A stretch of 64,000 bases of DNA from Hippopus hippopus. Its lineage: Eukaryota; Mollusca; Bivalvia; Cardiida; Cardiidae. Position numbers and translations under genes: made by a program. The stretch is taken from contig OX328099.1 in assembly GCA_946811185.2 (NCBI GenBank), positions 67,708,714-67,772,713 on the forward strand, given 5' to 3'. The notes beneath the pieces were generated by a model. That model had not been told where the DNA came from. It did no database searches and worked only from the letters and a program-made list of their open reading frames with translations. This document shows, piece after piece, positions 31,890 to 42,350 of the stretch; positions within the stretch are counted from its first letter, which is position 1, and each line of letters starts with the position of its first letter.

Positions 31890-32010
31890 CTTCTGTCAAA
31901 ATCAAAATTTATTTCACCGAGTGAACATCATCAGTAATATTTTCACCTGTGGCTGCATGCCACAAGTGAAAATATTACCAATTATGTTCACTCTATGAAC
32001 TGATTTTTGA
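31890..32010. mobile_element. Palindromic element
   Basis: GAGTGAACAT, AGTAATATTTTCACCTGTGG and their complements are arranged around a GGCTGCATGCC centre near 31950-31965. The arms are about 50 bp. Confidence 0.6.
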
Positions 32011-32101
32011 TCTTTCACTGAAAAACACAAATATCCTCTATGTATATTATTGCCATGCATTCAGGTTCTGTAATTCACTTGTAACTTCCATCCCAGGACT
32101 A

Positions 32102-32388
32102 AACCAGAACACCACACTTGGATGCCTATGCTTGGCTACAGGTGCTTGATTTTCAGTGAAAATTCTATGTTGAAAAAGGAGCAAAGTGTCAAAAATACTT
32201 TGATGGTTACTTGCCCTTGATGTATGGGTTCCCCTTTTGATAGTAATTTACAACTTGTCCAAGTTTGAAGTAAATATCTTAAGTAGAGATGTTATAAAAT
32301 ATCAAAGTTTTTGCACGAAGATGACGCAGACAGCAACAGGGCTATGACAGTAACTCGACATATTCTTCAAAAACAGCCCAGCTAAAAA
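32102..32388 (+). mobile_element. HLE5 element
   Basis: The 5' end is diverged (CCAGAACACCACACTTGG, then ATGCTTGGCT). The 3' end AACAGCCCAGCTAAAAA inverts the subterminal motif. The interior matches 60041-60336. Confidence 0.6.
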
Positions 32389-32486
32389 TGTCATCATCAT
32401 CACAAAATAATGAGTGGGTTGAAATGGCTTACATTTAATGGAATACCACTATGGTCCACCTACATGGATTTGAAGTAGCAGGTTTA

Positions 32487-33412
32487 AACACAAGAGGGCC
32501 ATGATGGCCCTGTATCGCTTCACTGGCTTTCTTAACCCTTTACTACACAAATCAAAGTGATAATGACCCTGAAAGAGAAGGTATTCGAAAACATTGTGGG
32601 AAAAGGACAACATGTTGTCAGCCAGTATTTTCTCCTTTTTCCACAAAGTTTCCTACCCAATCAAAGACAGAAATAGTCATTTAAGCTACATTCAATTTGT
32701 CTTTTGCAATGGCTTTTAACTTGGTCCAGTAAAAAAAATTGTTGTTTCTTAAACAGTTAAATTAACATATCATGCATTTAATTGGCACTGACAGAGACAT
32801 ACAGCATACATACATCACGTGAGCATAACTATTAGCATCAAAATAAATCACTCTCCCTGAAAACAGAACATTTTCTAAAAAACTCGAATACTTAACTCCA
32901 ACAATGTATTACTGTGGTTTGATAATCAAGGGAGGTAAATAGTAACAAGCTTTATCTCTTATAAGTTATTTCCCTTGATTACTATTTTAAATTGAAGTCA
33001 CTATAAAAGCCCATGTTAAACTTGTGATCCCTGAGGCAGGGCCAATTTTGACCACAGGGCTGTAATATGAAGAAACTCGTTAAAGGTCTATTAGATAAAG
33101 CTACAGGCAAAATTTGGTAGCTCTGGGTCTTATTGTTTCAGACAAGAAGATTTTCAAAGATTTTCAATATATTTAGTTTTGTTGCCATGGGAACCAGAGT
33201 TTTTGAAGGAATTAAATTCTTTCAAGAAATTCTAAAGAGGACAATGGCCGGATCATTTCTTAGAAGTTTCATAAAATTTGGATGGGTAGTTTCAGAGAAG
33301 AAGATGTTTGAAATAAAAGTTAATGCATGCATGGACAGATGCAGGCACACACAATGGAGTCCGGGCCATGATATACATGTAAGCCTGCTGGCCTTCGGCC
33401 AGTGGAGCTAAT
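32487..33412 (+). mobile_element. HLE1 element interrupted by PBM1
   Basis: The 5' end (CACAAGAGGGCCATGATGG, then CGCTTCACTGGC) is cut by a PBM1 copy at 32532. The tandem-unit part resumes at about 33000, and the 3' end is CTGGCCTTCGGCCAG plus TGGAGCTAATAAAA. A short inverted repeat with AATCAAGGGA (32921-32985) lies in the gap. Confidence 0.65.
32532..32760 (+). mobile_element. PBM1 copy inserted in HLE1
   Basis: Both TTAA borders present; palindrome diverged at ACATGTTGTCAGCCAGT. Here PBM1 is the guest, the reverse of 7832 and 17919. Confidence 0.85.
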
Positions 33413-33497
33413 AAAAAGAGCTTTTTCTGACTGCTAACTTAGTGTGGAGTAACTTTAAAAGTAAAATAAGTCTGAACAAAACTTTGGCTGCATTTGT

Positions 33498-33562
33498 GGA
33501 CAGTACGGACCATGATCAGATTACACAGAATGTGCAGTCTGATTCTGGATCCACAATGTCTG
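33498..33562. mobile_element. P2 palindromic element
   Basis: GTGGACAGTACGGACCATGA paired with TCTGGATCCACAATGTCTG. Confidence 0.55.
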
Positions 33563-33645
33563 ATATTTATAATTCAGGCAAAGAGAGCTTAAAATGGCAA
33601 GAAATATCTCAAAAAGCATTTGTTTCCTTTTGTGCCATGCAAAGG

Positions 33646-33872
33646 TTGACTCTTTACCACACAGTCCCGAGTTTTAACAACTCTGACCGGGAAGGCTTTT
33701 GAAAACATAGTGGGAAAAGGAGAAAATGCTGGTAACCAGCATTTTCTCCTTTTCCCACAATGTTTTCTAACCTTTCAGAAACAAATCCAGTCTATTGAGC
33801 CATATCTAGTATGTTGTCTGCAAATCCTTTTAATTTGGACCAGTCAAAAATATTTTTGTAAGGTAGAGTTAA
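33646..33872 (+). mobile_element. PBM1 copy
   Basis: Left border TTGA, right AGAGTTAA; perfect hairpin centre. Confidence 0.88.
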
Positions 33873-33874
33873 AA

Positions 33875-34180
33875 CAATTCTAACCCAAGCTCTGTATTTC
33901 CCAGCTCTTTTTGGAGGAATTAGGTGTTGACAAGCATGAGAAAGGATTGTTCAATAAACGTTTATATTCATGAAAGTTTTACTCTAATTTCCTAATAAAA
34001 CATTGATGTTTTACAACAAATAAAGTTTTATGAAAGTTAATACCGTAGATCAACAGTTCTGATTAAAGTAATTTTATGGTCCTTTATCTCAACATAAATC
34101 ATGTCGATGCATTTTGTACCATGATTTATGTAATGTGAAAATGAAGGTATTTGTAACTGATATTTCAAAACTCTTTAACG
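33875..34180. other. Gene-free stretch
   Basis: AT-rich; an imperfect inverted ATGATTTATGT-type word pair lies near 34090-34135. Confidence 0.35.
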
Positions 34181-34182
34181 CA

Positions 34183-34412
34183 TTAATTCTTTACCAAACG
34201 ACAAAATTTTAGACCAGTCAAAATTGAAAGCATTTGCAGACAACGAAATAAATGTGACGCAAAAATTCAAATTTGTTTTGGGAAGAATTTTGAAAACATT
34301 GTGGAAAAAGGAGAAAATGCTGGTCACCAGCATTTTCTCCTTTTCTGACCAATTTTTTAAAAGCCTTCTTCCCCAGGGTCGTTACAGACAGGATTATGTT
34401 GTAAAGGGTTAA
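34183..34412 (-). mobile_element. PBM1 copy, first of a three-copy chain
   Basis: Centre GGTCACC; right hairpin arm diverged (CTGACCAATTTTTT). Confidence 0.87.
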
Positions 34413-34587
34413 CAAACAAATACCACGTTTTAACATGTCTTCAGACGCGGCCTTTTGAAAACACTGAGGGAAAAGGAGAAATTGCTTACAGCAAATAGTT
34501 TCTCTTTTTTCAGCAATGTTTCTTACCTTGTCTGCAACAGCTTTGAATTTGAACAATTTTAGAATTTTGTCGTTTGGTTAGACTTAA
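34409..34587 (+). mobile_element. PBM1 copy, shortened
   Basis: Hairpin diverged and first half of the B arm deleted. Confidence 0.8.
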
Positions 34588-34811
34588 CCCTTTACCAAAC
34601 AATCCCAAGTTTTAACGACCCAAAGGAAGTAGTCTTTTGAAATCATTCTGGGAAAAGGATAAAATGCTGGTAACCAGCATTCTCTCCTTTTCCCACGATT
34701 TTTTCTACCCTTCTGAAAGTCAATTTTTACTTATGACTCGCAATCATTTTGTTGTCTGCAAAAGCTTTCAAAACTGGGAAAGCCTAAAATTGTGTCATTT
34801 GGGAAAGAGTA
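34584..34811 (+). mobile_element. PBM1 copy, end of chain
   Basis: Same orientation as its left neighbour; right border GAGTAAAA. Confidence 0.85.
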
Positions 34812-34853
34812 AAAAATACAGTCAATATCTCTTTTTATAAAAATATTATTAGT

Positions 34854-35076
34854 TTAACCCTTTACCACACAGTCCAGAGTTGTAACAACCCAGAGGAAAA
34901 GGCCTTTTGAAAACATTGTTGGAAAAGGAGAAACCAGCATTTTCTCCTTTTCCAACAATGTTTTTTTCTACTCTATCAAAGACAAAATCCGTCACTTGAA
35001 CTACATTAAAATTGTCATCTGCAAATGCTTTGAATTTAGCACAGTCCACTTTTTTTGTTGTGTGGTAAAGGGTTAA
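34854..35076 (+). mobile_element. PBM1 copy, centre shortened
   Basis: The left hairpin arm lacks about 12 bases before the centre (GGAGAAACCAGC). Confidence 0.87.
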
Positions 35077-35345
35077 CCCTTCACTAGATCACAAAACTTT
35101 AGACTGGTCGAAATTGAAGTCATTTTGCAGACAACAAATATTGAATGAGGCTCAAATAATATAATTTGTAATAGAAAGGGTAGAAAACTTTGTGGGAAAA
35201 GAAGCAAATCCTGGCAACCAGCATTTTCTCCTTCTCCAATATTGTTTTCTACACTTTCAAAGATAAATCCCATCATTTCAACAACATCTCATTTTTTGTC
35301 TCCAAATGATTTACGATGGGCAAGTCTAAAATTTTATCCAGTCAA
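35073..35345. mobile_element. PBM1 chimera with two B arms (B-hairpin-B)
   Basis: Left: TTAACCCTTCACTAGATCAC and the rest of a B arm in one orientation. Right: TCAAAGATAAATCCCATCAT to AAGTCTAAAATTTTATCC, a B arm in the other. No A arm. Exchange through the palindrome is the simplest origin. Confidence 0.78.
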
Positions 35346-35389
35346 GACATAAAGTTAGACATCTAAATTTAATACTGTATATCCAATAA

Positions 35390-35614
35390 ACTGGCCATGC
35401 TTTGTGAAAATGGGGTTAGATGTATTTGAAAAAAGTATCATCCCAGGTAAGCCTGCTCAGTCAGTATAGGGTGACCTGGATTAAAACTTTTTGTTATTTT
35501 CTGCATGTCTAAGGACCATTCTACCTCGTGACTTAGTCGATTGTTAGACACAATGGATTATATAGATCCATAATTACATGATGACTTGCTTGGTATAATG
35601 CATCACAGAGATAC
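35390..35614. mobile_element. P3 element, end cut by PBM1
   Basis: Left terminal segment GGCCATGCTTTGTGAAAATG matches 19764. The right end stops at the PBM1 TTAA. Confidence 0.6.
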
Positions 35615-35845
35615 ATTAACTCTTTACCAAACGACAAAATTTTAGACTGGTCCAAATTGAAAACATTTGCAGATGACAACACAAAGGTGACTGAAAAATA
35701 AAAGTATATTTTGGGAAGGGTAGAAAACATTGTGGAAAAAGGAGAAAATGCTGGTAACCAGCATTTTCTCCTTTTCCCGCAGCGTTTTCAAAAAGGCTTC
35801 TTTCACTGGGTCGTTAAAAGTCAGGATAGTGTGGTAAAGGGTTAA
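35615..35845 (-). mobile_element. PBM1 copy with inverted centre base
   Basis: B-first, yet the centre reads CTGGTAACCAG, the form more usual in A-first copies. Confidence 0.88.
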
Positions 35846-35892
35846 ACCCACTACAAGAGAACTGCTCAAATATAAGTCAAGTTTATCTGCTT

Positions 35893-36125
35893 CAACCTTT
35901 ACCACACAATCCCAACTTTTAACAACTCTGGGATAAAAGGCTTTTGAAAACATTGTGGGAAAAGGAGAAAATATTGGTAACCAGCATTTTACCCTTTTCA
36001 CATGCTTCAATGCCTTTCAAAGACAAATCTCATAAATTTGATAATCGGAGTCATAATTTTTTAATTTTTTTGTCTGTAATTCCTTTCATTTCGTAAGAGA
36101 GCCAAAAGTTTTGTTGTCTTGAACA
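35893..36125 (+). mobile_element. PBM1 copy, degenerate B arm
   Basis: The right hairpin arm is interrupted (TTACCCTTTTCACATGC). Confidence 0.75.
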
Positions 36126-36289
36126 GAGAAAGAAAGTGATGAACAAGCTCTGGAAATGCTCTGCAATAATCCACTTACTTGTATCCATACAATTTCCTAG
36201 ACAGAAACATGACAAAGTCTAGCCAAAACTGCACACATAACAATACAGATCAGTGTCTTGCAGTCAGTTAGATTGATATCGACCTCCCC

Positions 36290-36516
36290 CGACCCTTTAC
36301 CGCAAAATCCCAAGTTTTAACGATCCTAAAGAAAAACGTCTTTTGAAAACACTGTGTTAAAAGGAGAAAATGCTGGTAACCAGCATTTTCTCCTTTTCTC
36401 ACAATTTTTCTACCCTAGCAAAGATAGAAATCATTACTTAGACAATATTTGATTCGTCGTCCGCAAATGTGCTCAATTTCGTCAAGTCCACAATTTTGTC
36501 GTTTGGTAAAGGGTTA
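36290..36516 (+). mobile_element. PBM1 copy, first of a three-copy chain
   Basis: Right border GGTAAAGGGTTAG, shared. Confidence 0.87.
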
Positions 36517-36724
36517 GCACTATAGCACACAACAAAATTTTGGACTTGTCTACATTCAAAGCAGCTGCAGATTACAAGTTCAATATGGTTCGAATGGTGT
36601 TGTTTGCCATTGATAGGGTAAAAAATACAGTTGGAAAAGGAGAAAATGCTGGTTACCAGCATAAATGTTTTTGAAAGCCTTCTTCAGGGTCCCAAAAACT
36701 CGGGATTGTGTGGTAAAGGGTTAA
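36513..36724 (-). mobile_element. PBM1 copy, right hairpin arm deleted
   Basis: GGTTACCAGCATAAATG: the arm stops four bases past the centre motif. Confidence 0.82.
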
Positions 36725-36950
36725 CTCTTTACCAAAAGACAAAACATTAGACTTGACCAAATTATTGACATTTGCATATCACAAATCAAGTGTAGCTTAA
36801 ATAATTGTACTAGTCTCTTAAAATATAGAAAATATTGTGCGAAAAGCAGAAAATGCTGGCTACCAGCATTTTCTCCTTATGCTACAATGTTTTCAAAAAA
36901 GGCTTCCTCCTAGGGGTTGTTAAATTTCAGAATTATTTGGCAAAGAGTAA
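36721..36950 (-). mobile_element. PBM1 copy, end of chain
   Basis: Centre GGCTACC; right border GCAAAGAGTAAA. Confidence 0.85.
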
Positions 36951-37052
36951 ATTGATCAATAAGGCTTTTCTGGAAGAGATAGAAGTAGCCATTTATCAAA
37001 ATGCAGCCATCCAATGACCAGTCTACAGGTCGCCTGAACCCCTATATACCAC

Positions 37053-37277
37053 TTCACCTTTTACAACACAATTCCGAGTTTTAACAACTTCTAGGAAGAA
37101 GGTGTTTTTTTTTTTTTTAAGCATTCCAGGAAAAGGAGAAAATGATTTTCTCCTATTCTGACAATGTTGTCTGACCTTCCAGAAACAAATTTCAATTTTT
37201 GAATCATATCTATTTTGTCATCTGCAAATGCTTTTAAATCGAACAAGTCCAAAAGTTTGTTGTTTGGTAAAGAGTAA
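37053..37277 (+). mobile_element. PBM1 copy with a T run in the A arm
   Basis: The hairpin centre is deleted (GGAGAAAATGATTTTCTCC), leaving a shorter perfect foldback. Confidence 0.82.
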
Positions 37278-37552
37278 AGTCTCAAGGTCTGCATCATCAC
37301 TGCAACTTGGAATTCGGTCAATTGGTCAATCATATTTGTCTGCAACTGCTGGGAGTATCAATTTATCATACTGCAGTCATCTAACGGTCAGGTCAGTCTA
37401 TCGGTCATGGTGGTCAGCTACCGGGTCTAAATTGGTTATTACTGGATTCCGTTACAGGCATATTACATTTATGTAACTCAATTTCTCCTTTTCCCAAAAT
37501 ACTTCTAAAGATTTTCTGAAATAAAAAGCTTTCTCTACATCATATACTACTA

Positions 37553-37690
37553 AATTAGCTCTGGCTTTTTTACCTCTGGCCTTATTACCTATGGCTTTTT
37601 TACCGTTTTACTTCTGGCTTTTTTACCTATGGCCTTTTTACCTATGGCCTTTTTACCTATGGCTTTTTGTACCTCTGGCTTTTTTACCGC
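37553..37690 (+). repeat. 17-bp minisatellite, about 8-9 units
   Basis: Units of the type TTTTTTACCTATGGCCT with CTCTGGC/CTATGGC variants. The three adjacent copies at 37625-37675 are nearly identical. Confidence 0.8.
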
Positions 37691-37769
37691 ACACCAGAAA
37701 AGTTATTGTAACTGAAAAGGCATTGTGACATTTTGTCCAACTGTTCTGCTATGAATCAATAGGTCTCTT

Positions 37770-37921
37770 CAACCTATTCCAAACTGGCCTGAGTTTTGAC
37801 TACCCTGAGGTAGAAGACTTTTGAAAACAATGTAAGAATAGAAGAAAATGCGGTTGCCAGCTGTTTTCTATCCTTTTTTGAGAAGAATGCTGACAAATGC
37901 TATCATTTGAGCCACCTTTAA
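37770..37921 (+). mobile_element. PBM1 copy, degenerate, truncated at next TTAA
   Basis: The A arm has CTACCCTGAGGTAGAAGAC; the B arm ends at GAGCCACC. Confidence 0.65.
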
Positions 37922-38146
37922 CCCTTTACCACACAATGACGCCTTTTAACGCCCCTGAAGAAGAGGCCTTTTGAAAACATTGTGGGAAAAGGAGAAAATG
38001 CTGGTAACCAGCATTTTCTCCTTTTCCCACAAAGTTTTCTACCCTATCAAAGGAAAGTTGCGTCATTTGAGCCACTATGAAATTGTCGTCTGCAAATGCT
38101 TTCAATTTGGATAGGTCTTTAATTTTGCCGTGTGGTAAAGGGTTAA
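37918..38146 (+). mobile_element. PBM1 copy, GACGCC subfamily
   Basis: Near-identical to 19015-19243 across its whole length; perfect hairpin arms except CACAAAG for CACAATG. Confidence 0.92.
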
Positions 38147-38149
38147 TTT

Positions 38150-38550
38150 CTTGTCTGTATACAAGCTTTTACTGGACAAGTCTGGAATTCTGTCCTGGCA
38201 TGGTGAAAAGTTACGGTAATGTCATAATGTGTCATAGAGAAGAATATATTTTTATTATAGGCATCCAACTTTTTAATTATAATATATTTCTAATTACTTA
38301 TTATGTAAATTTCAGACTGAGTCAAACAGGAAAACAATATACACATATGAGATTTATAAAAAAAAAAAAGTAGAAATAGAACACAAAAAGAAACAAGAAA
38401 TGCAATTATTGATCATTGGCTATTCATTTCATTTGAAGCAATGTTACCATGATTCCTTTCCTTTATGTTAGGACTGAAACAGATTACAGCCCCATATCAA
38501 TGTGTATCAACTTCTAATGTTAGTACAAATGATTTCCACTTCGTTTGACA
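38150..38550. other. Gene-free stretch
   Basis: AT-rich with an A11 run near 38358; nothing recognised. Confidence 0.4.
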
Positions 38551-38552
38551 CT

Positions 38553-38728
38553 TTACTTACAAAACAATCCAGTGTTATAACAACCCTGAGGGAGGAAGCC
38601 TTTAGAAAACATAATGGGTAAAAGAGAAAATAATGGTAACCCACATTTTCATTCTCATTTTCACACAATGTTTTCAGAACCTTGTTCTTCAGGGCTGTTA
38701 AAACATAGGATTGTTTTATTAAAGTTAA
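38553..38728. mobile_element. PBM1 chimera with two A arms (A-hairpin-A)
   Basis: Left arm has CAACCCTGAGGGAGGAAGCC; right arm has CTTCAGGGCTGTTAAAAC. The B arm is absent, so it is only about 175 bp: the counterpart of the B-hairpin-B copy at 35073. Confidence 0.75.
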
Positions 38729-38729
38729 G

Positions 38730-39228
38730 TACAACAAAGATCATAAGTTACTAACATGTTACAATCTACTGTACTTATATATTTCAATAAAGACTGTACC
38801 AAAAGTTAGTAAGAGTTTTGTTTTTAGAGATTTCATAATTATGTGTAAATTGAAAGAACAGCCTAAGACATGTGTTCAAAACATTACATAATTACTGTAA
38901 AAAACTGTTAAAATACTTAAAACATTGGCCTACCTTCTGCTACAACCACTGCAACAGTTGTATACAACCATCCAATTTGCCCTTTCCGTACAAAATACAA
39001 AATATATATCTATTCCATTAAAGATGTGAATTCTCAAGTCAATTATCTACATATTGAAAATCTATACATGATCTGCAAAGCTAACACTAGATCCTCTATA
39101 ATGTGCTAATGGAACTATTTTTCATTATCATTTATTATTTACAGTAGGAAAAGAATCATTATATTTCCTGAATCACATCATCAATAACCAAAGAAATGAC
39201 CTGTTGTTCTGCCATGTGGTGAACTGGT
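38730..39228. other. Gene-free stretch
   Basis: A minus-strand segment at 38928-39010 ends at a donor-like AAG|GTAGG, but no acceptor or frame is convincing. Confidence 0.3.
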
Positions 39229-39230
39229 TT

Positions 39231-39437
39231 TAACCCTTTACAAGAAAATTTTATACATGTTCCAAAACATTGCAGGAAAAGGAGAAAATGCTGTTTACCA
39301 GCTCATTTTCTCCTTTTTCTGCAATGTTTTCTGAATGTCTCTTTTCCCACAATGACTTCAAAAACCATCTATCTTAAGGTTCATAAAAGTATCCTCAGGG
39401 TCGTCAAAACTTGGGGTTGTTTGGTTATAGGTTAACA
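39231..39437 (-). mobile_element. PBM1 copy, rearranged
   Basis: Hairpin around GCTGTTTACCAGC is followed by a second TCTTTTCCCACAATGACTTC segment, i.e. part of the right arm is duplicated. Confidence 0.7.
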
Positions 39438-39509
39438 CTGGGCTACAGTTCTTTGTATGACATGTTCAGTGTGCCTATGTTTTCCAGCTTGGCTGTTTTG
39501 ACCATATAT

Positions 39510-39660
39510 CTCCTCTTACTAAACAATCCTGTTTAAACTACCTGGGGGAAGATAGCTTGTGAAAACATTGCGGAAAAAGGATAAAATGCTGGTACCCAGC
39601 ATTTTCTTTTCACCCAATGTTTTCTAGCCTCTACAGAACAATTCCCACCATTTCAGCAAC
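39510..39660 (+). mobile_element. PBM1 copy, right-truncated
   Basis: Centre GGTACCC; B arm ends at TTTCAGCAAC where another PBM1 fragment begins. Confidence 0.7.
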
Positions 39661-39765
39661 AGGGCTTTTGAAACATTGTTGAACAAGAGCGGCAAATTGT
39701 CGCAAGATACGCCCGTCCCACCGCCAGTTGTCAAGGGGGGATAATAATCGTAAAGGGCAGGCAAT

Positions 39766-41281
39766 GCAACAAACATGTTTACCAAGTCTCAAGTCAATTC
39801 CACTTGAGGTGACAAAGTTCCATTCCAGACAAGCAAGAAATACTGTAAAAATGAAGATCAAAGGGGAATTACTCGAAATCCGCACTAGGTAGCGTTATTG
39901 TTCTTGCGCACAGTACTCCGTAATATTGCAACAAACATGCATACCAAGTTTCAAGTCACTCTGACTTGAGATGACAAAGTTATATTCTGGACAAGCAGAA
40001 AATGCTGTAAAAATGACGATCAAAGGGAAATAACTCAGACAGCATGAGGTAGAGTTATGGTTCTTTCGCACTGCACTCCGTATTATTGCAACGAACACAC
40101 ATGTCAAGTTTCAAGTCAATCGGACTGGAGATTACAAAGTTATATTCCAGACAAGCAGAAAATGCTGAAAAAATGACGATCAAAGGGAAATAACTCAAAG
40201 ACAGTACGAGGTAGAGTTATGGTTCTTTCGCAATGCACTCCGTATTATTGCAACAAACACACATGCCAAGTTTCAAGTCGATCAGACCGGAGATAACAAA
40301 GTTATGCTCCGGACAAGCAGAAAATGCTGTAAAAATGACAAAGGGAAATACCTCAAAGACAGCACGAGGTAGAGTTATGGTTCTTTCGCACTGCACTCTG
40401 TATTATTGCAACAAACACATATACCAAGTTTCAAGTCAATCGGACTGGAGATGACAAAGTTATATTCCAGACAAGCAGAAAATGCTATAAAAATGACGAT
40501 CAAAGGGAAATAACTCAAAGATAGCACGAGGTAGAGTTATGGTTCTTTCGCACTGCACTCTGTATTATTGCAACAAACACATATACCAAGTTTCAAGTCA
40601 ATCGGACTGGAGATGACAAAGTTATATTCCGGACAAGCAGAAAATGCTGTAAAAATGACGATCAAAGGGAATAACTCAAAGATAGCAAGAGGTAGAGTTA
40701 TGGTTCTTTCGCACTGCACTCCATATTATTGCAACAAACACACATGCCAAGTTTCAAGTCAATCGGACTGGAGATGACAAAGCTATGCTCCAGACAAGCA
40801 GAAAATGCTGTAAAAAATGACTATCAAAGGGAATAACTCAAAGACAACATGAGGTAGAGTTATGGTTCTTTCGCACTGCACTCTGTATTATTGCAACTAA
40901 CACACATGCCAAGTTTCAAGTCAATCGGACTAGAGATGACAAAATTATGCTCTGGACAAGCAGAAAATGCTGTAAAAATGATGATCAAAGGGAAATAACT
41001 CAAAGACAGCATGAGGTAGAGTTATGATTCTTTCGCACTGCACTCCGTATTATTGCAACTAACAAACATGCCAAGTTTCAAGTCAATCGGACTGGAGATG
41101 ACAAAGTTATGCTATGGACAAGCAGAAAATGCTGTAAAAATGACGATCAAAGGGAAATAACTCAAAGACAGCACGAGGTAGAGTTATGGTTCTTTTGCAC
41201 TGCACTCCATATTATTGCAACAAACACACATGCCAAGTTTCAAGTCAATCGGACTGGAGATGACAAAGTTATGTTCCGGAC
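39766..41281 (+). repeat. Tandem array, about 161-bp unit, about 10 copies
   Basis: TTGCAACAAACACACATGCC-type anchors at 39766, 39927, 40087, 40251, 40408, 40571, 40731, 40893, 41055 and 41217. Late units are more alike than early ones. Confidence 0.88.
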
Positions 41282-41380
41282 AAAAACTGGACACTGCCTG
41301 CCAACCCACCCGCCCGCCATGGGTGATCCCATAATACGTCCCGTCTTTGACGCGTGTATAATAACTCAGAAATTAAGTAA

Positions 41381-41812
41381 GCAAGAGTTATGATTCATTT
41401 GTACTGCACTCCCCCTTAATGAGATCTATCCACCCATGAAGTTTCATAACCGTAGCTAGCATAGTTTTGGAGATATGCTTTGGACAAAATTCAAGTATGA
41501 ATATAAACAAAGGGAAATAACTCAAAAATTAAGTAAGCAAGAGTTATGATTCCTGTGCACTGCACTCCCCCTTGATAAGATCTATTCACCCGTGAAGTTT
41601 CATAACCTTAGCTAGTATAGTCTTGGAGATATGCTCCAGACAAAATTCAAGTATGAAAAACAACAAAGGGCAATAACTCAAAAATTAAGGAAGCAAGAGT
41701 TATGATTCCTGTGCACTGCACTCCGCCTTGATGAGATCTATCCACCCATGAAATTTCATAACCGTAGCTAGCATAGTTTTGGAGATATGCTCCAGACAAT
41801 GAATGGGGACGC
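41381..41812 (+). repeat. Tandem array, 156-bp unit, about 3 copies
   Basis: GCAAGAGTTATGATTC at 41381, 41537 and 41693. It shares AAAGGGAAATAACTCAAA with the 161-bp unit, so the two arrays are distantly related. Confidence 0.85.
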
Positions 41813-41920
41813 CGCCCACCCGTCCCCCCGCCACGGGTGATCCCATAATACGTCCCGTCTTCGACGGGCATATAAAAAGGAGAAAATGCTGGCAACATTT
41901 TCCACACTATCTGCTACCCT

Positions 41921-42148
41921 TTAACTCTTTACCACATGACAAAATTTTGGACTGGTCCAAATGAAAGCATTTGCAGACGACAAAATAAATATGACTCAAA
42001 TACTGAAATTTGTTTTGGGAAGGGTAGAAAACATTGTGGGAAAAGGAGAAAATGCTGGTTACCAGCATTTTCTCCTTTTCCTACAATGTTTTGAAAAGGC
42101 TTCTTCATCAGGGTCGTTAAAATTCGGGATTGTGTGGTAAAGGGTTAA
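41921..42148 (-). mobile_element. PBM1 copy
   Basis: Full length; both TTAA borders; hairpin one base off perfect. Confidence 0.9.
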
Positions 42149-42269
42149 ACAACAAATCCCATTCTTTGAGCTCTCACTGCACATTATAATTGTTTAGATA
42201 ATGGCACTGGCCACTGCAATACAACTAATGTTAAAAACACCATTTACACCATACCAACCAAACCAAACC

Positions 42270-42350
42270 ATCATTACAGCCACATTAAAAATGTTATCTG
42301 CAAATTCTTTAAATTCGGACAAGGCTAAAATTTTGCCATCAAGTATAACT
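42270..42350 (+). mobile_element. PBM1 B-arm fragment
   Basis: CAGCCACATTAAAAATGTTA to GGCTAAAATTTTGCC, without hairpin. Confidence 0.6.

Larger units (their letters stand above)
39682..41873 (+). mobile_element. HLE3 composite element with two arrays and two 3' ends
   Basis: 5' AACAAGAGCGGCAAATTGTC (inverted repeat), then ATACGCCCGTC. The 3' end CCCGTCTTCGACGGGC, then ATATAAAAA, inverts GCCCGTC. A second, slightly decayed 3' end lies inside at about 41303-41362 (CCCGTCTTTGACGCGTGTAT), directly followed by a different array. Both 3' ends are preceded by GGTGATCCCATAATACGTCC. This looks like two elements joined end to end, or one that read past its first terminus. Confidence 0.72.
39661..41921 (+). 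mobile_element. PBM1 fragment split by HLE3
   Basis: GGCTTTTGAAACATTG lies left of the insert. AAAAGGAGAAAATGCTGG and part of the right hairpin arm lie right of it, ending at the next TTAA. The insertion point is the A run of the hairpin arm. Confidence 0.75.

Noticed and set aside
38928..39010. Possible small minus-strand exon ending at a donor-like AAG|GTAGG
   Set aside because: No convincing acceptor, and two frames are equally open; too short to support.
39766..41281. Regularly spaced direct repeats resembling a CRISPR array
   Set aside because: The repeat covers the whole 161-bp period without unique spacers; it is an element-internal tandem array in a eukaryotic context.
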